Shown: positions 1 through 10,150 of the stretch, piece by piece
Layout: each line of letters starts with the position of its first letter
Numbering within the stretch: the first letter of the stretch is position 1
Assembly (NCBI GenBank): GCA_013368325.1
Contig: JAACJK010000009.1
Location: 62,001-126,000 of the forward strand
Length of the DNA stretch: 64,000 nucleotides
Reading direction: 5' to 3'
DNA from: Ephemerocybe angulata
Lineage: Eukaryota > Basidiomycota > Agaricomycetes > Agaricales > Psathyrellaceae
The notes under the pieces: generated by a model
The model's input: only the letters and a program-made list of their open reading frames with translations
Told to the model about the DNA's origin: nothing
The model's database searches: none
Made by a program: the position numbers and the translations under genes

Positions 1-381
1 ATAAATCATAAATCAGTGCGGATACGGAGGCGGCCACTGCAGGCGTTCACGATGAAGGAGGCTGAGGGTGAAGATCCTGTAGGACTCCCGTATCTTCATG
101 ACTATCCCGCGGGTACTTTCACTCTCTGTTTTCCAGACGACTGGGTTCGAAACCTATCGGGGGATCTCCTTCTCTGGGTTCCTCATCGATTCCGTACTGG
201 CTTGTACCTGCATCGAGCCAAACGCATCGTCGGCGAGATGCCAACGGTGAACTTGAAGGTCGGTCTCACCACAGCAATATATCATGGCGAGGATTGGCTC
301 AAGTATGTATCCCACTGCCAACTGGCGAGCTGGGAACCTTAATTACTCACCTTTCTCTCTAGGTGCGGTCAAAGCTCATGA
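1..381 (+). CDS. 3' end of a gene with a WD40/NACHT-type C-terminal tail (5' partial)
   Basis: The reading frame is open from the window edge. It runs through exon <1-302, a GTATGT...CTCTAG intron (303-362) and a short last exon (363-381) ending WLKCGQSS-stop. The residues GDLLLWVPHRFRTGLYL, then IVGEMPT and HGEDWLKC, resemble the tail found after the last WD40 blade in many basidiomycete NACHT-WD40 and WD40 proteins (pattern LLLWVP...GLW...IG....LD...G..W..C). The family call is from memory of that pattern; no WD40 repeat is inside the window. The gene lies just upstream of a NACHT gene in the same orientation, which fits an NLR-rich locus. It could instead be a stand-alone WD40 protein. Confidence 0.55.
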
Positions 382-1034
382 CAGTGACAGCAAGCTCGCC
401 CGGCCATGGCCTGTATACCGACATCTACTTCGACGGTACTCGATAACGATACCAGCCAATACTTCTGGGCCGACCGAGTTAGTGCAGCATCTAAAAACGG
501 CAATAACTGGGAAGGAGGTCTCGTAGATTGCGGGACCCAGGCCGGGAACGTCTCATGGCGTGCGAGTTACCAACAGGCAGTGGTGGATACACCGGCGAGG
601 TCATCTCTTCATTTTCCATACCGACCTGGTGCAGAAGGCGATGGGAGGAGATGGGAAGGCTCCGCTCCGACGCAGTGCGAGTAGTTTGCTAGAAAGCCGT
701 GAGGACAGGAATTGAAAGTACGGCTGTAAGGATTGTGCCCCATTGGACTGAGGATTGGAGCAGTGCGTTGTTATAGTAGAATTGATCTCTGAGCCTCTTG
801 GAGAGGCGTTAAGAAGTAGTGTCAACCATATCGGACTACAGATAGTAGCAGCGCAAATACTTCAGACCTATCTGTTCTCCAGTGCATTCAACGACGTCGG
901 GCGCTTAAACGAGACAGGGGCTATTGGTAAAGTTCCCAGGCACAGGATTACGAGCTGTTGCAACACGGGCTGTCGCCGCCCACTTTGCGCCCACTAGCTT
1001 TCAATTCTGCGGCCATCCTCGCAAACGACATCCC
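382..1034. other. intergenic, 5' region of the first NACHT gene
   Basis: No coding region is supported here. The last ~140 bases contain the GGGCGCTTAAAC element and an AT-poor leader that is partly shared with the leaders of the other two NACHT genes (a CAGGGGC tract, then a CACAGGATTA tract). Confidence 0.6.
899..910 (+). promoter_or_regulatory. GGGCGCTTAAAC upstream element of NACHT gene 1
   Basis: GGGCGCTTAAAC sits 125 bp before the ATG at 1035. The same core stands at a similar distance before the other two NACHT genes and two F-box genes in this window. The function is inferred from recurrence only. Confidence 0.4.
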
Positions 1035-3157
1035 ATGGGCAGCTACTTCAATAACTCCAGTAACTTCAAGATCGACACTGTTGACATCCGGTCCAGCAGT
1101 GTGACGTACAATGGCACGAAGAGCGCCCTCGAACGTGAGCAGAGCCATAGCGTAGTTCGGGCGACAGCGTTGATGAGTTTGACTAGGACTCGAAGAACAC
1201 ATCTCCCCTGGTGCTGCATTCAATTCCGATGAGCGCTGTGACGCCCCCAAGTGCCACCCGGACACCAGGATCGCTGTTCAAGATGAGATCCTGAGTTGGA
1301 TCACCGCAGGCGATACGGACGCCGAGCCCAAGCGGATTCTCTGGCTCACAGGGCCAGCGGGTACGGGAAAGACGGCCATCGCAGGGTCGGTGGCGGAGAC
1401 TTGCAGCAAGGCGGGTCTTCTGGCGGCCAGTTTCTTCTTCTCGTCCTTCTCGGGATCGGCGGATAGGCGCTCGAAGCGATTTCTCGTGCCGACTCTCGCG
1501 TATCAGCTCAGGAAGCACCAAGGGCTAGCAGCTGTTGGTCGGGGCATCCTTTCAACAATCGACCACGATCCGGCGGTATTCACAGCGAGGTTGAAGGACC
1601 AACTGGAGGATCTCATATTGAAACCCTTTCGCCAACTTCATGGCCAGCTCGATGCATATTCGATCCCGAAGGTTATCATCGTCGACGGGATTGACGAGTG
1701 TGAGGGCACGAACCTTCTCAGCAGGCCGATGACGGAAGAGGAAACCAGAACAGCAAGTGAGAGGGACCAACTCGAGATTCTCGACATCCTCCTGCAGGCT
1801 GCCAGCGACCCCACTTTCCCATTCCGCATCATCGCAGTGAGCCGCCCGGAGCGTCACATATCTACCTTCTTCAGCCCAGCTGCTGCACGCACAGCGATAT
1901 TCAAAATCTTCCTCGATGAAAGTTATGACCCGGATTCGGACATTACCCTATTTCTCCAATCGAAGTTCGCTGAAATACGCCACAAATACCTGCTTCCACC
2001 CTCCTGGCCCACCGAGGAGCAGATCCACACACTGGTATCAAGGGCCTCGGGTCAGTTTATATATGCTGCAACGGTCATCCGCTTTGTCGAGGATAATTCC
2101 AAACTCCCACAAATGCAGCTAGATCATGTTCTTAACTTGAAATCGGTAGGACGCAACCCACTTCAAGCATTGGACATGCTCTATACGCATATTCTGAAAG
2201 CTTGCCCGGACCCTGCGCTGACAATTCGATGGCTCTTGATAATCAGTCACGAAATGCGTCCCAAACCCGCTCAATTCTGGAAACAATATCTTGAATCGAC
2301 TCCCGGAGAAACGGAGTATGTCCTGGGATGTATTCCCTCCCTTCTATTTCTCCCCCCACATGAGGATCGAGAATCTCCGCCCCACTTCTATCACAAATCA
2401 TTAAGTGATTTTCTCAAGACTCAGGCCAGATGTGGTGAACTATATCTGGAATGGTCTGAATGGATGAAACTTGACGGAGATCGATACCTTCGCGTCCTAA
2501 GAGGTGACCGGTGACCCTTCATAACCTTCCAGTTCTCCCCATAATCTGACGGCGCTGTATCACAGAAAAAGGACCTCCCGTCCCGTGCCCAGAACCAGAG
2601 CGCGATGTGTTTTTGAACCACTTTCTCCGTCGATGGGATCCACTACGCCCCATGGCACGTCTGTCGTTGTTCCTGCTGAGCTACAACCCCAGATTTGATT
2701 CATTGGAAGCGACTTGTGATGCGCGCTGGTGGGTGGAGCGGCTTCTTGACGAGGAGTACTATAGTCGATACGAGCGCGGTCTTAATGCGACATACCTGCT
2801 GCATTCAATGCACAATAACGTCAGTTACCCCTTCCTGTTCAGCATCACTGTTGCTCTAGCTCCCTGCCGAACCCATACTGACAACTATCTTTGACTTATC
2901 AGTGTCCGAGGTTCTGGTGCCTACCGTCATGCAAACAGTGGAGAAGCGCAATAATAATAGCGTGCAAGGCGCGGGGCTACACAGTCCCGGGGGGTTTCAA
3001 AATGCTTTATTTTCGACTTGGCACATCAAACTTATGGCCCTCGACTCGCATAATACCACCTTTCAGGTGGCGCCTTGTGCATTGCTACATCCCAGGAGAG
3101 GAGTACGAGAATGATGTGAGAACGAAATATCGGGAGAGGAGTACGAGAATGATGTGA
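1035..3157 (+). CDS. NACHT-domain NTPase, NLR-like (copy 1)
   Basis: Four exons: 1035-1134, 1187-2503, 2566-2819 and 2903-3157 (641 aa). The start ATG opens MGSYFNNSSNFKIDTVDIR, the short N-terminal motif seen before NACHT domains in basidiomycetes. Then come RLEEHISPGAAF and APKCHPDTR, and a Walker A GPAGTGKTA near residue 90. Walker B IIVDGIDEC is near residue 195, with SRPERHIS as a sensor-like motif near 245. NACHT proteins are STAND P-loop NTPases that act in fungal non-self recognition and regulated cell death. No WD40, ankyrin or TPR repeats follow. Instead there is a ~180-residue tail with CPRFWCLPSC. The P-loop region is nearly identical to the copy at 4130. A 38-bp tandem duplication shifts the last codons. 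Exon phases match the other two copies exactly, which supports the model. Confidence 0.85.
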
Positions 3158-3170
3158 GAACGAAATATCG
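3095..3170 (+). repeat. perfect 38-bp tandem duplication in the last exon of NACHT gene 1
   Basis: The 38-bp unit beginning GGAGAGGAGTACGAG occupies 3095-3132 and again 3133-3170 with no visible difference. Because 38 is not a multiple of three, the second copy changes the reading frame and supplies a new stop. Confidence 0.9.
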
Positions 3171-4129
3171 GGATCCGGACGTTTAGGTTAGGAGGGAATG
3201 TCCTCTCGCTATACCAGGAGGTGGTGGCTAGTATGAAGCTGGATAATGCACCAACCTGTCTGCTAGTTGGAGGTCACATAGTTGTTGGTAGTACACTTGC
3301 CTTCTCCGCCCCTACCAGAGCTATTATTTCTTACAATCGGGATCCATTAAAGAATGACGCTCTTCTCACCATTTCTTTAATTATAAAACTCATCTAAATA
3401 TGGGTCTCGTACGGCTAAACACGGACATTTCACATCCACTTATCAGCCGTAACTACTCTAGGAGTCTCGAGCGCGGCGTAAGTATAGACTGCGAGAGTGC
3501 TTACTGGCCTGACGAAGCTAGAAAGCGACGAGGCTAGTGTCTCTGTGTTCTGTATACCCATCTGTTACGCGCTTTTCGTGGTCGAGTGCAAATCCGCTTG
3601 GCTATGCCATGAGTATTTTTAAGGGCAGGGCAAGTACTCGTCGTGAGCGAACAAGGAATAGTCATGTAACTGTGTTTTTGCTTCTCTGCACAGTGTCCCT
3701 GAGGTACGAGCATCGACGAATCCTGGAGCTAGGCCTCATTCTGGGTCGCATGCACCATGTTTGACTCGGGGTAATTTGACTTCAGATACTGTAACAGACG
3801 AGTCAATTTAGCACACCAAGCACTCTACCTGATGCACTAAAAGGATATTCCTACCATGCTGCAGCAAATCTCTCACTACTGTAACACCCCACCCGCGGTC
3901 AGCACCAAGTACGCAGTTTCAACCTCCCGAGGGCGCACAGAATCTGCTGTGTATAGCGGGGCGGCTAGGCGGGGATGGAGATTCGCATGGAGGCGCAAGC
4001 TAAATCAATGGGCGCTTAAACACGACAGGGGCAAAATCAAAGGTTCCCACGCACAGGATTACAAGCAATCCATGAGGTTGTCAACAGCACTCTCCTCCTT
4101 CCGCACCCATCTCCACCAACTACCACATC
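3158..4129. other. intergenic between NACHT genes 1 and 2
   Basis: Only short open frames with no recognisable product. The 3' half is the promoter of the next gene. The stretch before 4010 includes a GCACACCAAGCACTCTACC tract that has a weak counterpart upstream of the third NACHT copy. Confidence 0.6.
4010..4021 (+). promoter_or_regulatory. GGGCGCTTAAAC upstream element of NACHT gene 2
   Basis: GGGCGCTTAAAC lies about 109 bp before the ATG at 4130, the same relation as in NACHT gene 1. The shared leader that follows it indicates common descent of these promoters. Confidence 0.4.
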
Positions 4130-6251
4130 ATGGGCAGCTACTTCAACCATGCAAGCAACTTCAGAATCGAGAACGTCGACATCCGGGCCAACACGTATAC
4201 TGGGGCGAAGAGTGCGTTGGAACGTAAGTACACTCCTTTCACCGAGTCAGCTTGACGACAGGCGGCTCATGAGAGATTGGCTAGGTCTTGAAGAGCACAT
4301 CTCTCCTGGTGCTGCCTTCAACTCCGATGAGCGCTGCGACGCCCCGAAGTGCCACCCGGACACCAGGATCGCTGTTCAAGACGAGATCATGAGTTGGATC
4401 GCCGCAGGCGAAACGGACGCCGAGCCTAAGCGGATTCTCTGGCTCACGGGGCCAGCGGGTACAGGAAAGACGGCTATCGCAGGATCAGTGGCGGAAACTT
4501 GCAGCAAGGCGGGTCTTCTAGCGGCCAGTTTCTTCTTCTCGTCCTTCTCTGGATCGGCGGATAGGCGCTCGAAGCGATTTCTCGTGCCGACGCTTGCATA
4601 CCAGCTCAGGAAGCACCAAGGGCTAGCAGCTGTTGGTCGGGGCATCCTTTCGACAATCGACCACGATCCGGCGGTATTCACAACGAGGTTGAAGGACCAA
4701 CTGGAGGATCTCATATTGAAACCCTTACGCCAACTTCATGGCCAGCTCGATGCATCATCGATCCCGAAGGTTATCATCGTCGACGGGATTGACGAGTGCG
4801 AGGGCACGAACCTTCTCAGCAGGCCGATGACGGAAGAGGAAACCAGAACAGCAAGTGAGAGGGACCAACTCGAGATTCTCGACATCCTCCTGCAGGCTGC
4901 CAGCGACCCCACTTTCCCATTCCGCATCATCGCAGTGAGCCGCCCGGAGCGTCACATATCTACCTTCTTCAGCCCAGCTGCTGCACGCACAGCGATATTC
5001 AAAATCTTCCTCGATGAAAGTTATGACCCGGATTCGGACATTACCCTATTTCTCCAATCGAAGTTCGCTGAAATACGCCACAAATACTTGCTTCCACCCT
5101 CCTGGCCCACCGAGGAGCAGATCCACACACTGGTATCAAGGGCTTCGGGTCAGTTTATATATGCTGCAACGGTCATCCGCTTTGTCGAGGATAATTCCAA
5201 ACTCCCACAAATGAAGCTGGACCATGTTCTTAACTTGAAATCGGCAGGAAGCAACCCACTTCAAGCATTGGACACGCTCTATACTCATATTCTAGAAGGT
5301 TGTCCGGACCCCAAGTCGACAGCGAAGTGGATACGACAAATAGCCAACCATAATACGGAACATCCCGCCCATTTCTGGAGACTATACCTCGAATCGAATC
5401 CTGGAGAAATGGAGTACGTCCTGGGATGCATTCCCTCCCTAGTACATCTCCCTGCCCCTGATGACCAACGAGCGCCACCCCGGTTCTTCCACAAGTCGCT
5501 CCCCGATTTTCTCGAGTACAGATGCCCAGACGAACTACATGTGGATTCGTTTGAAATGGTAACGTTTATGGCAGAGCGATACTTTGGGACCCTTAGAGGT
5601 GAGAGTATTCATACTAAACCCACCTCTCCTTTCACTATTCTCACAAATCTGCCATAACAGCGAAGGGCCCCCTCGTCCCATGCCCAGAGCCGGACCGCGA
5701 GGAGTTCCTGACCTACTTTCTTGGGTTTCTTACCTATGACGACCTCAGCGTGAGATCACTGGTTGATGTGACGATATTTCTACCCTACGATCCCAAACCG
5801 CAAGCACCTTGCGACGCGCGTTACTGGGTTGACCGGATTCTAGATGATGAGAACCACACTCGATATGCCTACGCGGACTGGGCGACTCTATTTCTGCACG
5901 AAATTCACGAAAATGTCGGTCAGCTCCTACTAGTCATACATCGCTGTCCAAGGGACCCCAAGCGCATGCTAATTTTTCTCTCTCCTTTGACAGTGCCCAA
6001 TGTTCCGCTGCCTGCCAGGATGCGAGCTGTGGAGAAAGGCAATGATTGAAGGGTGCAAGTCACACGGCTATGGAGTCCCTGGGCGGCTGGGGCAGGTGCA
6101 CTTGCCGCCTCACCAGCGAGTCGCAGATCATATTCGCCGATTTTTCAACTCGCTTTATAACAGCTGGCCGTGTCAGGAGCGGGTGACACCCTCTGACCCT
6201 TCATTGTCTCCTCAGGCGACGAGGACCTCGCCTGAGTCCAGTCCCGTTTGA
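4130..6251 (+). CDS. NACHT-domain NTPase, NLR-like (copy 2)
   Basis: Exons 4130-4223, 4285-5598, 5661-5914 and 5994-6251 (639 aa). The first intron (61 nt, GTAAGT...GGCTAG) joins the N-terminal motif MGSYFNHASNFRIENVDIR to LEEHISPGAAF. An unspliced frame would lose this N-terminus. Walker A GPAGTGKTA is at residues ~87-95 and Walker B IIVDGIDEC at ~193-203. SRPERHIS follows near 245. Exon 3 carries the family tail with CDARYWVDRILDD. Exon 4 begins CPMFRCLPGCELWRKAM and ends in a Ser/Pro-rich stretch. Role inferred from the family: a STAND NTPase switch in cytoplasmic non-self or stress sensing. The NACHT half is nearly identical to copy 1, but the C-terminal half is distinct. Intron positions and phases are shared with both other copies. 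Confidence 0.87.
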
Positions 6252-7724
6252 GCCTCCGAAGCTGACGCCTACCTCGCAAACTTTCCATTCTCCATTCATT
6301 CACCAGTCGCCGACTGTATCTTGGAGTGCAGGAATGCACAGCAATAATCACCCTTCCCGCACCCTGCCTCTTTCACCCGCCACGTACCCCAAACCTCGAG
6401 GGTCGCGTAGAGGAAAATCAACACCTGCATGACCAGGAACGACGACCAGAAGCACAAACCCAACACATCCAACAGGACTACTCCAGACGAAGAAAGTGAC
6501 CGTCGGCCACCGACCGACCACATGTCCAACCACATGTCCAACCACAAACCTCCCCCTCCACCCGGACGACACTCTTCTTTCTTTTCGTTCTCGTACACCC
6601 TTCTCATATACCGTGTCCTTGCGCGCCGTAACTTATCTCTTAGGATGCTTAATAGAGAGTTAATTAACGACTGCTGGCAAATATTTCGCCCTTGCAGAAC
6701 GTACCAGGAGAACATAACATCATCCGGATCGGGGGCAACTTCGATAACGCAAAACCCTGGAGAGGCTCGCAAAGACAATCGCCAATATATAACGTTCGAC
6801 AAGGTTTTCTGCAACCAACCTGCATCGTGCAGGCACCTATAACGTCAGCAGTGAACTATCCACGCGGAAGCGAAACTCGTGTTCAACGCAAAGCGCGCGG
6901 TAAACCACGTCGGACAAATTACCTTGATGCTCGCCTACCTAGCCGTTTCAACGACGGCGAAACTCCTGTTCAACAATGCACCGGCTTCTGCTAAACAACG
7001 TCGCTAATGGCAAATGCCTCCCACCTACCCGTCTCGAGCACGGTGATACCCCTGTTCACCTCTAGAGGTGTGTGCTAAATAACGTCCGCCAGGTATCCCT
7101 TGATCATGATGCCCACCTACCTATGTACCCGTCTCGAGCACGGCGAAACTCCTGTTCAACGGAGGCGCGTGCTAAACGTCGGTCAGATATAACCGCGCCT
7201 AAATTCACATGGAAAGGTGCGTTTATGGAACGAGTGCCAGACACAAGGTGCATCGACCCCATGATCGACAGACTTGACACCGACCTTGTGCGTCCGACGT
7301 CACCTCACCCCACCATGCTCTACCATGCTCCGCTGAATCGCAGAAGGACCAAGGCGGGTGACGTCGTCCGACCCGCTGACTGACTGACTGACGCTCATCG
7401 TCGACGATCCTTCCTCAATATCATCATGCCTGATAAAAATCCTCAATTCACATGCGTTCGCACTTCACTTCAGGTCACGTCAATATAGCATTGCGAACGT
7501 ACAAACAAAAACTGCTCACGAAATGGATAAGATAAGGAGCGTCTAACGAGCATTGGAGAAATGGGCGATACCTACATGTCCGGGGGCAGCGCGTTCCCCC
7601 GCACCACGGAGCGACTCAAGCCAGGGACTCGGGACTCATGATTGCTCAGACCAGACATAGGCATTGATGTAGACATGGACACCGTGGATGCATAAAAGTG
7701 ATTATGGGAAGGATGGGAATACAA
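6252..7724. other. intergenic with a minisatellite
   Basis: No gene is supported. The open frames at 6296-6814 (minus) and 6429-6842 (plus) overlap each other, are rich in Pro/His or Arg/Gly and match nothing I recognise. The distinctive content is the degenerate tandem array at ~6869-7200 and a (CTGA) run near 7380. Confidence 0.6.
6869..7200 (+). repeat. degenerate ~87-100 bp minisatellite, four units
   Basis: Units start at about 6869, 6956, 7042 and 7142. Each begins with a form of GGCGAAACTCCTGTTCA, continues with GTGCTAAA(C/T)AACGTC, and ends with CACCTACC..CCGTCTCGAGCA. Unit spacing is 87, 86 and 100 bp. The array is non-coding as far as can be seen. Confidence 0.75.
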
Positions 7725-8333
7725 TCACTCCTCGGCCTCAACGACCTCGGTTTGGAGGCCCTGCAAACGAAAGAAAATAGGTGTGAGTAGGGAATGCGGG
7801 GTAGAGACGGCTGCGACGCACCTTGAAGGACGTAACGGGGACGTAGCTGACGTATGTGAAGAGTTTCTCCTTGGCACCCTCCTCATCGTTACGCTTCCCT
7901 AAATGACACAGTCAGCAAACGAGCATGGGGAAGGGGTATTGCGACGCACTCTCGAGACGGACCCGGATCCTGTGGGGCACCGACTTGATACCGCGCTCCC
8001 ACACAGCCTGGTTGAGCTTGGGGTCGATCCTCACATCCGAGGTGCCCATCGCCTTGGTGGTGAAGTCGACGATCGACTTGATAGCCCAGGGCGCGCGCTT
8101 TTTGAAGGACCTCCCGTGCACGCGCTTGTGCATGTGGATGGTGTACTCCCGGGTGACGACATCCTGGAGGGCAGAGCGCTGCTTGCCGCCGGTCTAACAA
8201 TCGATTATCTTAAGTGCCGTGCTCATGACCTGTCCGCGACGAGGAGCGCACCTTTTTCGTGGTGTTGGTGGGGGCCTGGGCGGGGTCAGCGATGAGCTAA
8301 GGGCGCCGGCGTCGTGCGGCATGGACTCACCAT
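7725..8333 (-). CDS. RPL31: 60S ribosomal protein eL31
   Basis: Five exons on minus: 8331-8333 (the ATG alone), 8252-8275, 7950-8193, 7822-7898 and 7725-7760, giving 127 aa, the usual eL31 length. Family hallmarks are [62 protein letters not shown] and [16 protein letters not shown]. eL31 is a structural protein of the large cytosolic ribosomal subunit, near the peptide exit tunnel. All introns are GT-AG and 51-61 nt. The first intron directly follows the start codon, so exon 1 codes for methionine only. This layout is common in fungal ribosomal protein genes but is easily missed. The gene is an island of conserved function among accessory genes. Confidence 0.93.
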
Positions 8334-8959
8334 TGGTCTTGACGAGAGCGGGGACGGTGAGCAACCAAGTAAGCGTGTCGCAACGTCTCCCTAGCTTGTT
8401 TGGCGCCCCTCTGTTGTGTAAACAAACTAAGGTTTCGGGTGGCTTGCCAGTTCTCGGGATTCGCCGGATGCCATCACGCCCGGCATTGCGGCAGCGGGCC
8501 TGGGGTTTCAGGGGGGCGTGTGCGTGTGCGCGCTCCCACCCTCCGACAAGGGTTCTGATCTCCATTTCAGGGTCTGTCTTTGTCCCCTTGTTCTCTGACT
8601 CTGTGCGCTCGATTGTGCGCCCTTGTACTCGCCGCCTGCAGCCGACGCAGAAGATGCGAAGCCAGGCTTGACAACGGTATACGTGTTTTGGGAAGAACAT
8701 ACGGTCGCTGGCAGGGTCTGGCGTGGGGAGGGGAAGCCATCCCCGCGCGAATTCAGGTGCCAAAGTAAAGTCCGAAAATGGCAGGCATGGCAGAAGTCAG
8801 GCACTCCCCGTTTGGGCACGCGCCATCTCGATTCCCCTATATAAACTGCGGGGAAACGGATTGGAGCACTCCAACTCGTCCTTTGAGTCTCTCTTCTTCC
8901 ATCCCCCCACGCACAACTCCTCTGAAACCCCTTATTCTCCCAACTTTATCTCGTTCATA
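8334..8959. other. divergent promoter region between eL31 and the CFEM gene
   Basis: The two genes are transcribed away from each other. No coding region is supported in between. A good TATA box serves the CFEM gene. Confidence 0.6.
8838..8845 (+). promoter_or_regulatory. TATA box of the CFEM gene
   Basis: TATATAAA lies 115 bp before the ATG at 8960. It is followed by a pyrimidine-rich leader with CTCTTCTTCC, as expected for a strongly expressed fungal gene. Confidence 0.65.
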
Positions 8960-9589
8960 ATGCGTTTCTCTGCTGTTGTTGCTCTCCTTGGCGCCGCCGC
9001 CTCCGTCTCCGCTGCCTCCATCAGCGCCCGCCAGGCCGGGCTCCCTGGTCAGTAGCATTCATATCCTTTGACGCGTCGACATCGCGCTAACTCGACGTCT
9101 ACAGCCTGCGCCGCGACCTGTCTGACCTCCGCCCCCGTTGGCGACTGCAAGGCCGATGACAACGCCTGCTTGTGCAAGAACGAGCCCTTCGTCACTGCTG
9201 CCACCTCCTGCATAGAGTCCACCTGCAAGGACGCCGACCTCCAGACCGCTCTCGGTGCCGCCCAAGCGCTCTGCGCTGCTGAGGTACGTGCCACAGCCCC
9301 TAACATCACATTGAACCCACACTCATCTCGTCTCATTACATAGGGTGTCACCCTGACTCCCCCCACCGGCTCGTCCACCAGCGCCACCACCTCCACCACC
9401 CCGGCTGGCTCTTCCACGACCTCCCCCGCGGCCACCACCTCCTCCACCACCAAGGCCAGCACCTCCACCACCTCGACCTCCACCACCCCCGCGGCCTCCG
9501 CCACCGGCGCTGGCAACGGCGCCATGTCCAACGGCATCTCCGCCGCCGCCGGCATTGCTGCCATCGCCCTCGCCGCCGTCGCCCTCTAA
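8960..9589 (+). CDS. CFEM-domain GPI-anchored cell-surface protein
   Basis: Three exons, 8960-9047, 9105-9283 and 9344-9589 (170 aa). Residues 1-18 (MRFSAVVALLGAAASVSA) form a signal peptide. The CFEM domain follows at about 29-90 with all eight cysteines in the expected order: ACAATCL, GDC, ACLC, TSC, STC and ALC. It contains the DDNACLC motif whose Asp binds haem iron in characterised CFEM proteins. A Ser/Thr-rich linker (~95-145) is a likely O-glycosylated stalk. The C-terminus GNGAMSNG followed by a small-residue hydrophobic tail fits GPI anchoring. Known roles of the family include haem or iron uptake, cell-wall stability and host interaction; which applies here cannot be told. Intron boundaries restore all eight cysteines, supporting the model. 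Confidence 0.9.
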
Positions 9590-10047
9590 GCGTCTCGGTT
9601 GGTCGCTTGCACCTGCTCTTCCTTCCTGGTAGTACCCCGCGTAATTTATGACCTATACCAAACCCCCCGGTCATGGAGTCCACTTTTACCGACCATCCTG
9701 TCTTTTCGACCTTCCTCTGTATCAGGACTGTGTAGTAGACTCTCGATAATACCCAGGTTATTGGATCCTCCCTCGAACACTTTACGTTCATCCCGTACAA
9801 TCAAATTCATCCGTTGCTCCATCCACATGAGATTCTGGGGTTCGTTCTGTATCTGCGTCATGGGACCATTCATGATGATGATGTATTGAGGATTTAGGGA
9901 GGAGCCTGGAGGAGCCCATGGCCATCATGGAGAGCCGTGGAGCGCACGCGCTTCCAGGGGAACAGAACTTCCGAACGACGAAACGAATCTTCGTTGAACT
10001 GTTGAACTTCCGATTCTTTCTTCAGTTCAATCTTTCGTTGCAAACAT

Positions 10048-10150
10048 CGAAATCTTTGTTTACGAGTCTTACGAGGTCTTACGAGTCTTACGAACGACAC
10101 AGCGAAATCTTTGTTTGTTACGAGTATTACGACAGTCCTACGAGTCTTAT
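10048..10150 (+). repeat. short TTACGAG/GTCTTACGAG repeat cluster
   Basis: GTCTTACGAG-type units occur in succession, interrupted by GACAGC. The flanking GAAATCTTTGTTT segment appears twice (near 10049 and 10103). The function is unknown. Confidence 0.65.

Noticed and set aside
4149..4284. NACHT gene 2 starting at the unspliced ATG 4149
   Set aside because: It would replace the conserved MGSYFN..SNF.I N-terminus by intron translation. The spliced model is shared by all three copies in phase and position.
9049..9564. 171-residue minus-strand frame over the CFEM gene
   Set aside because: Low-complexity Val/Glu/Ala shadow of the Ser/Thr-rich stalk.
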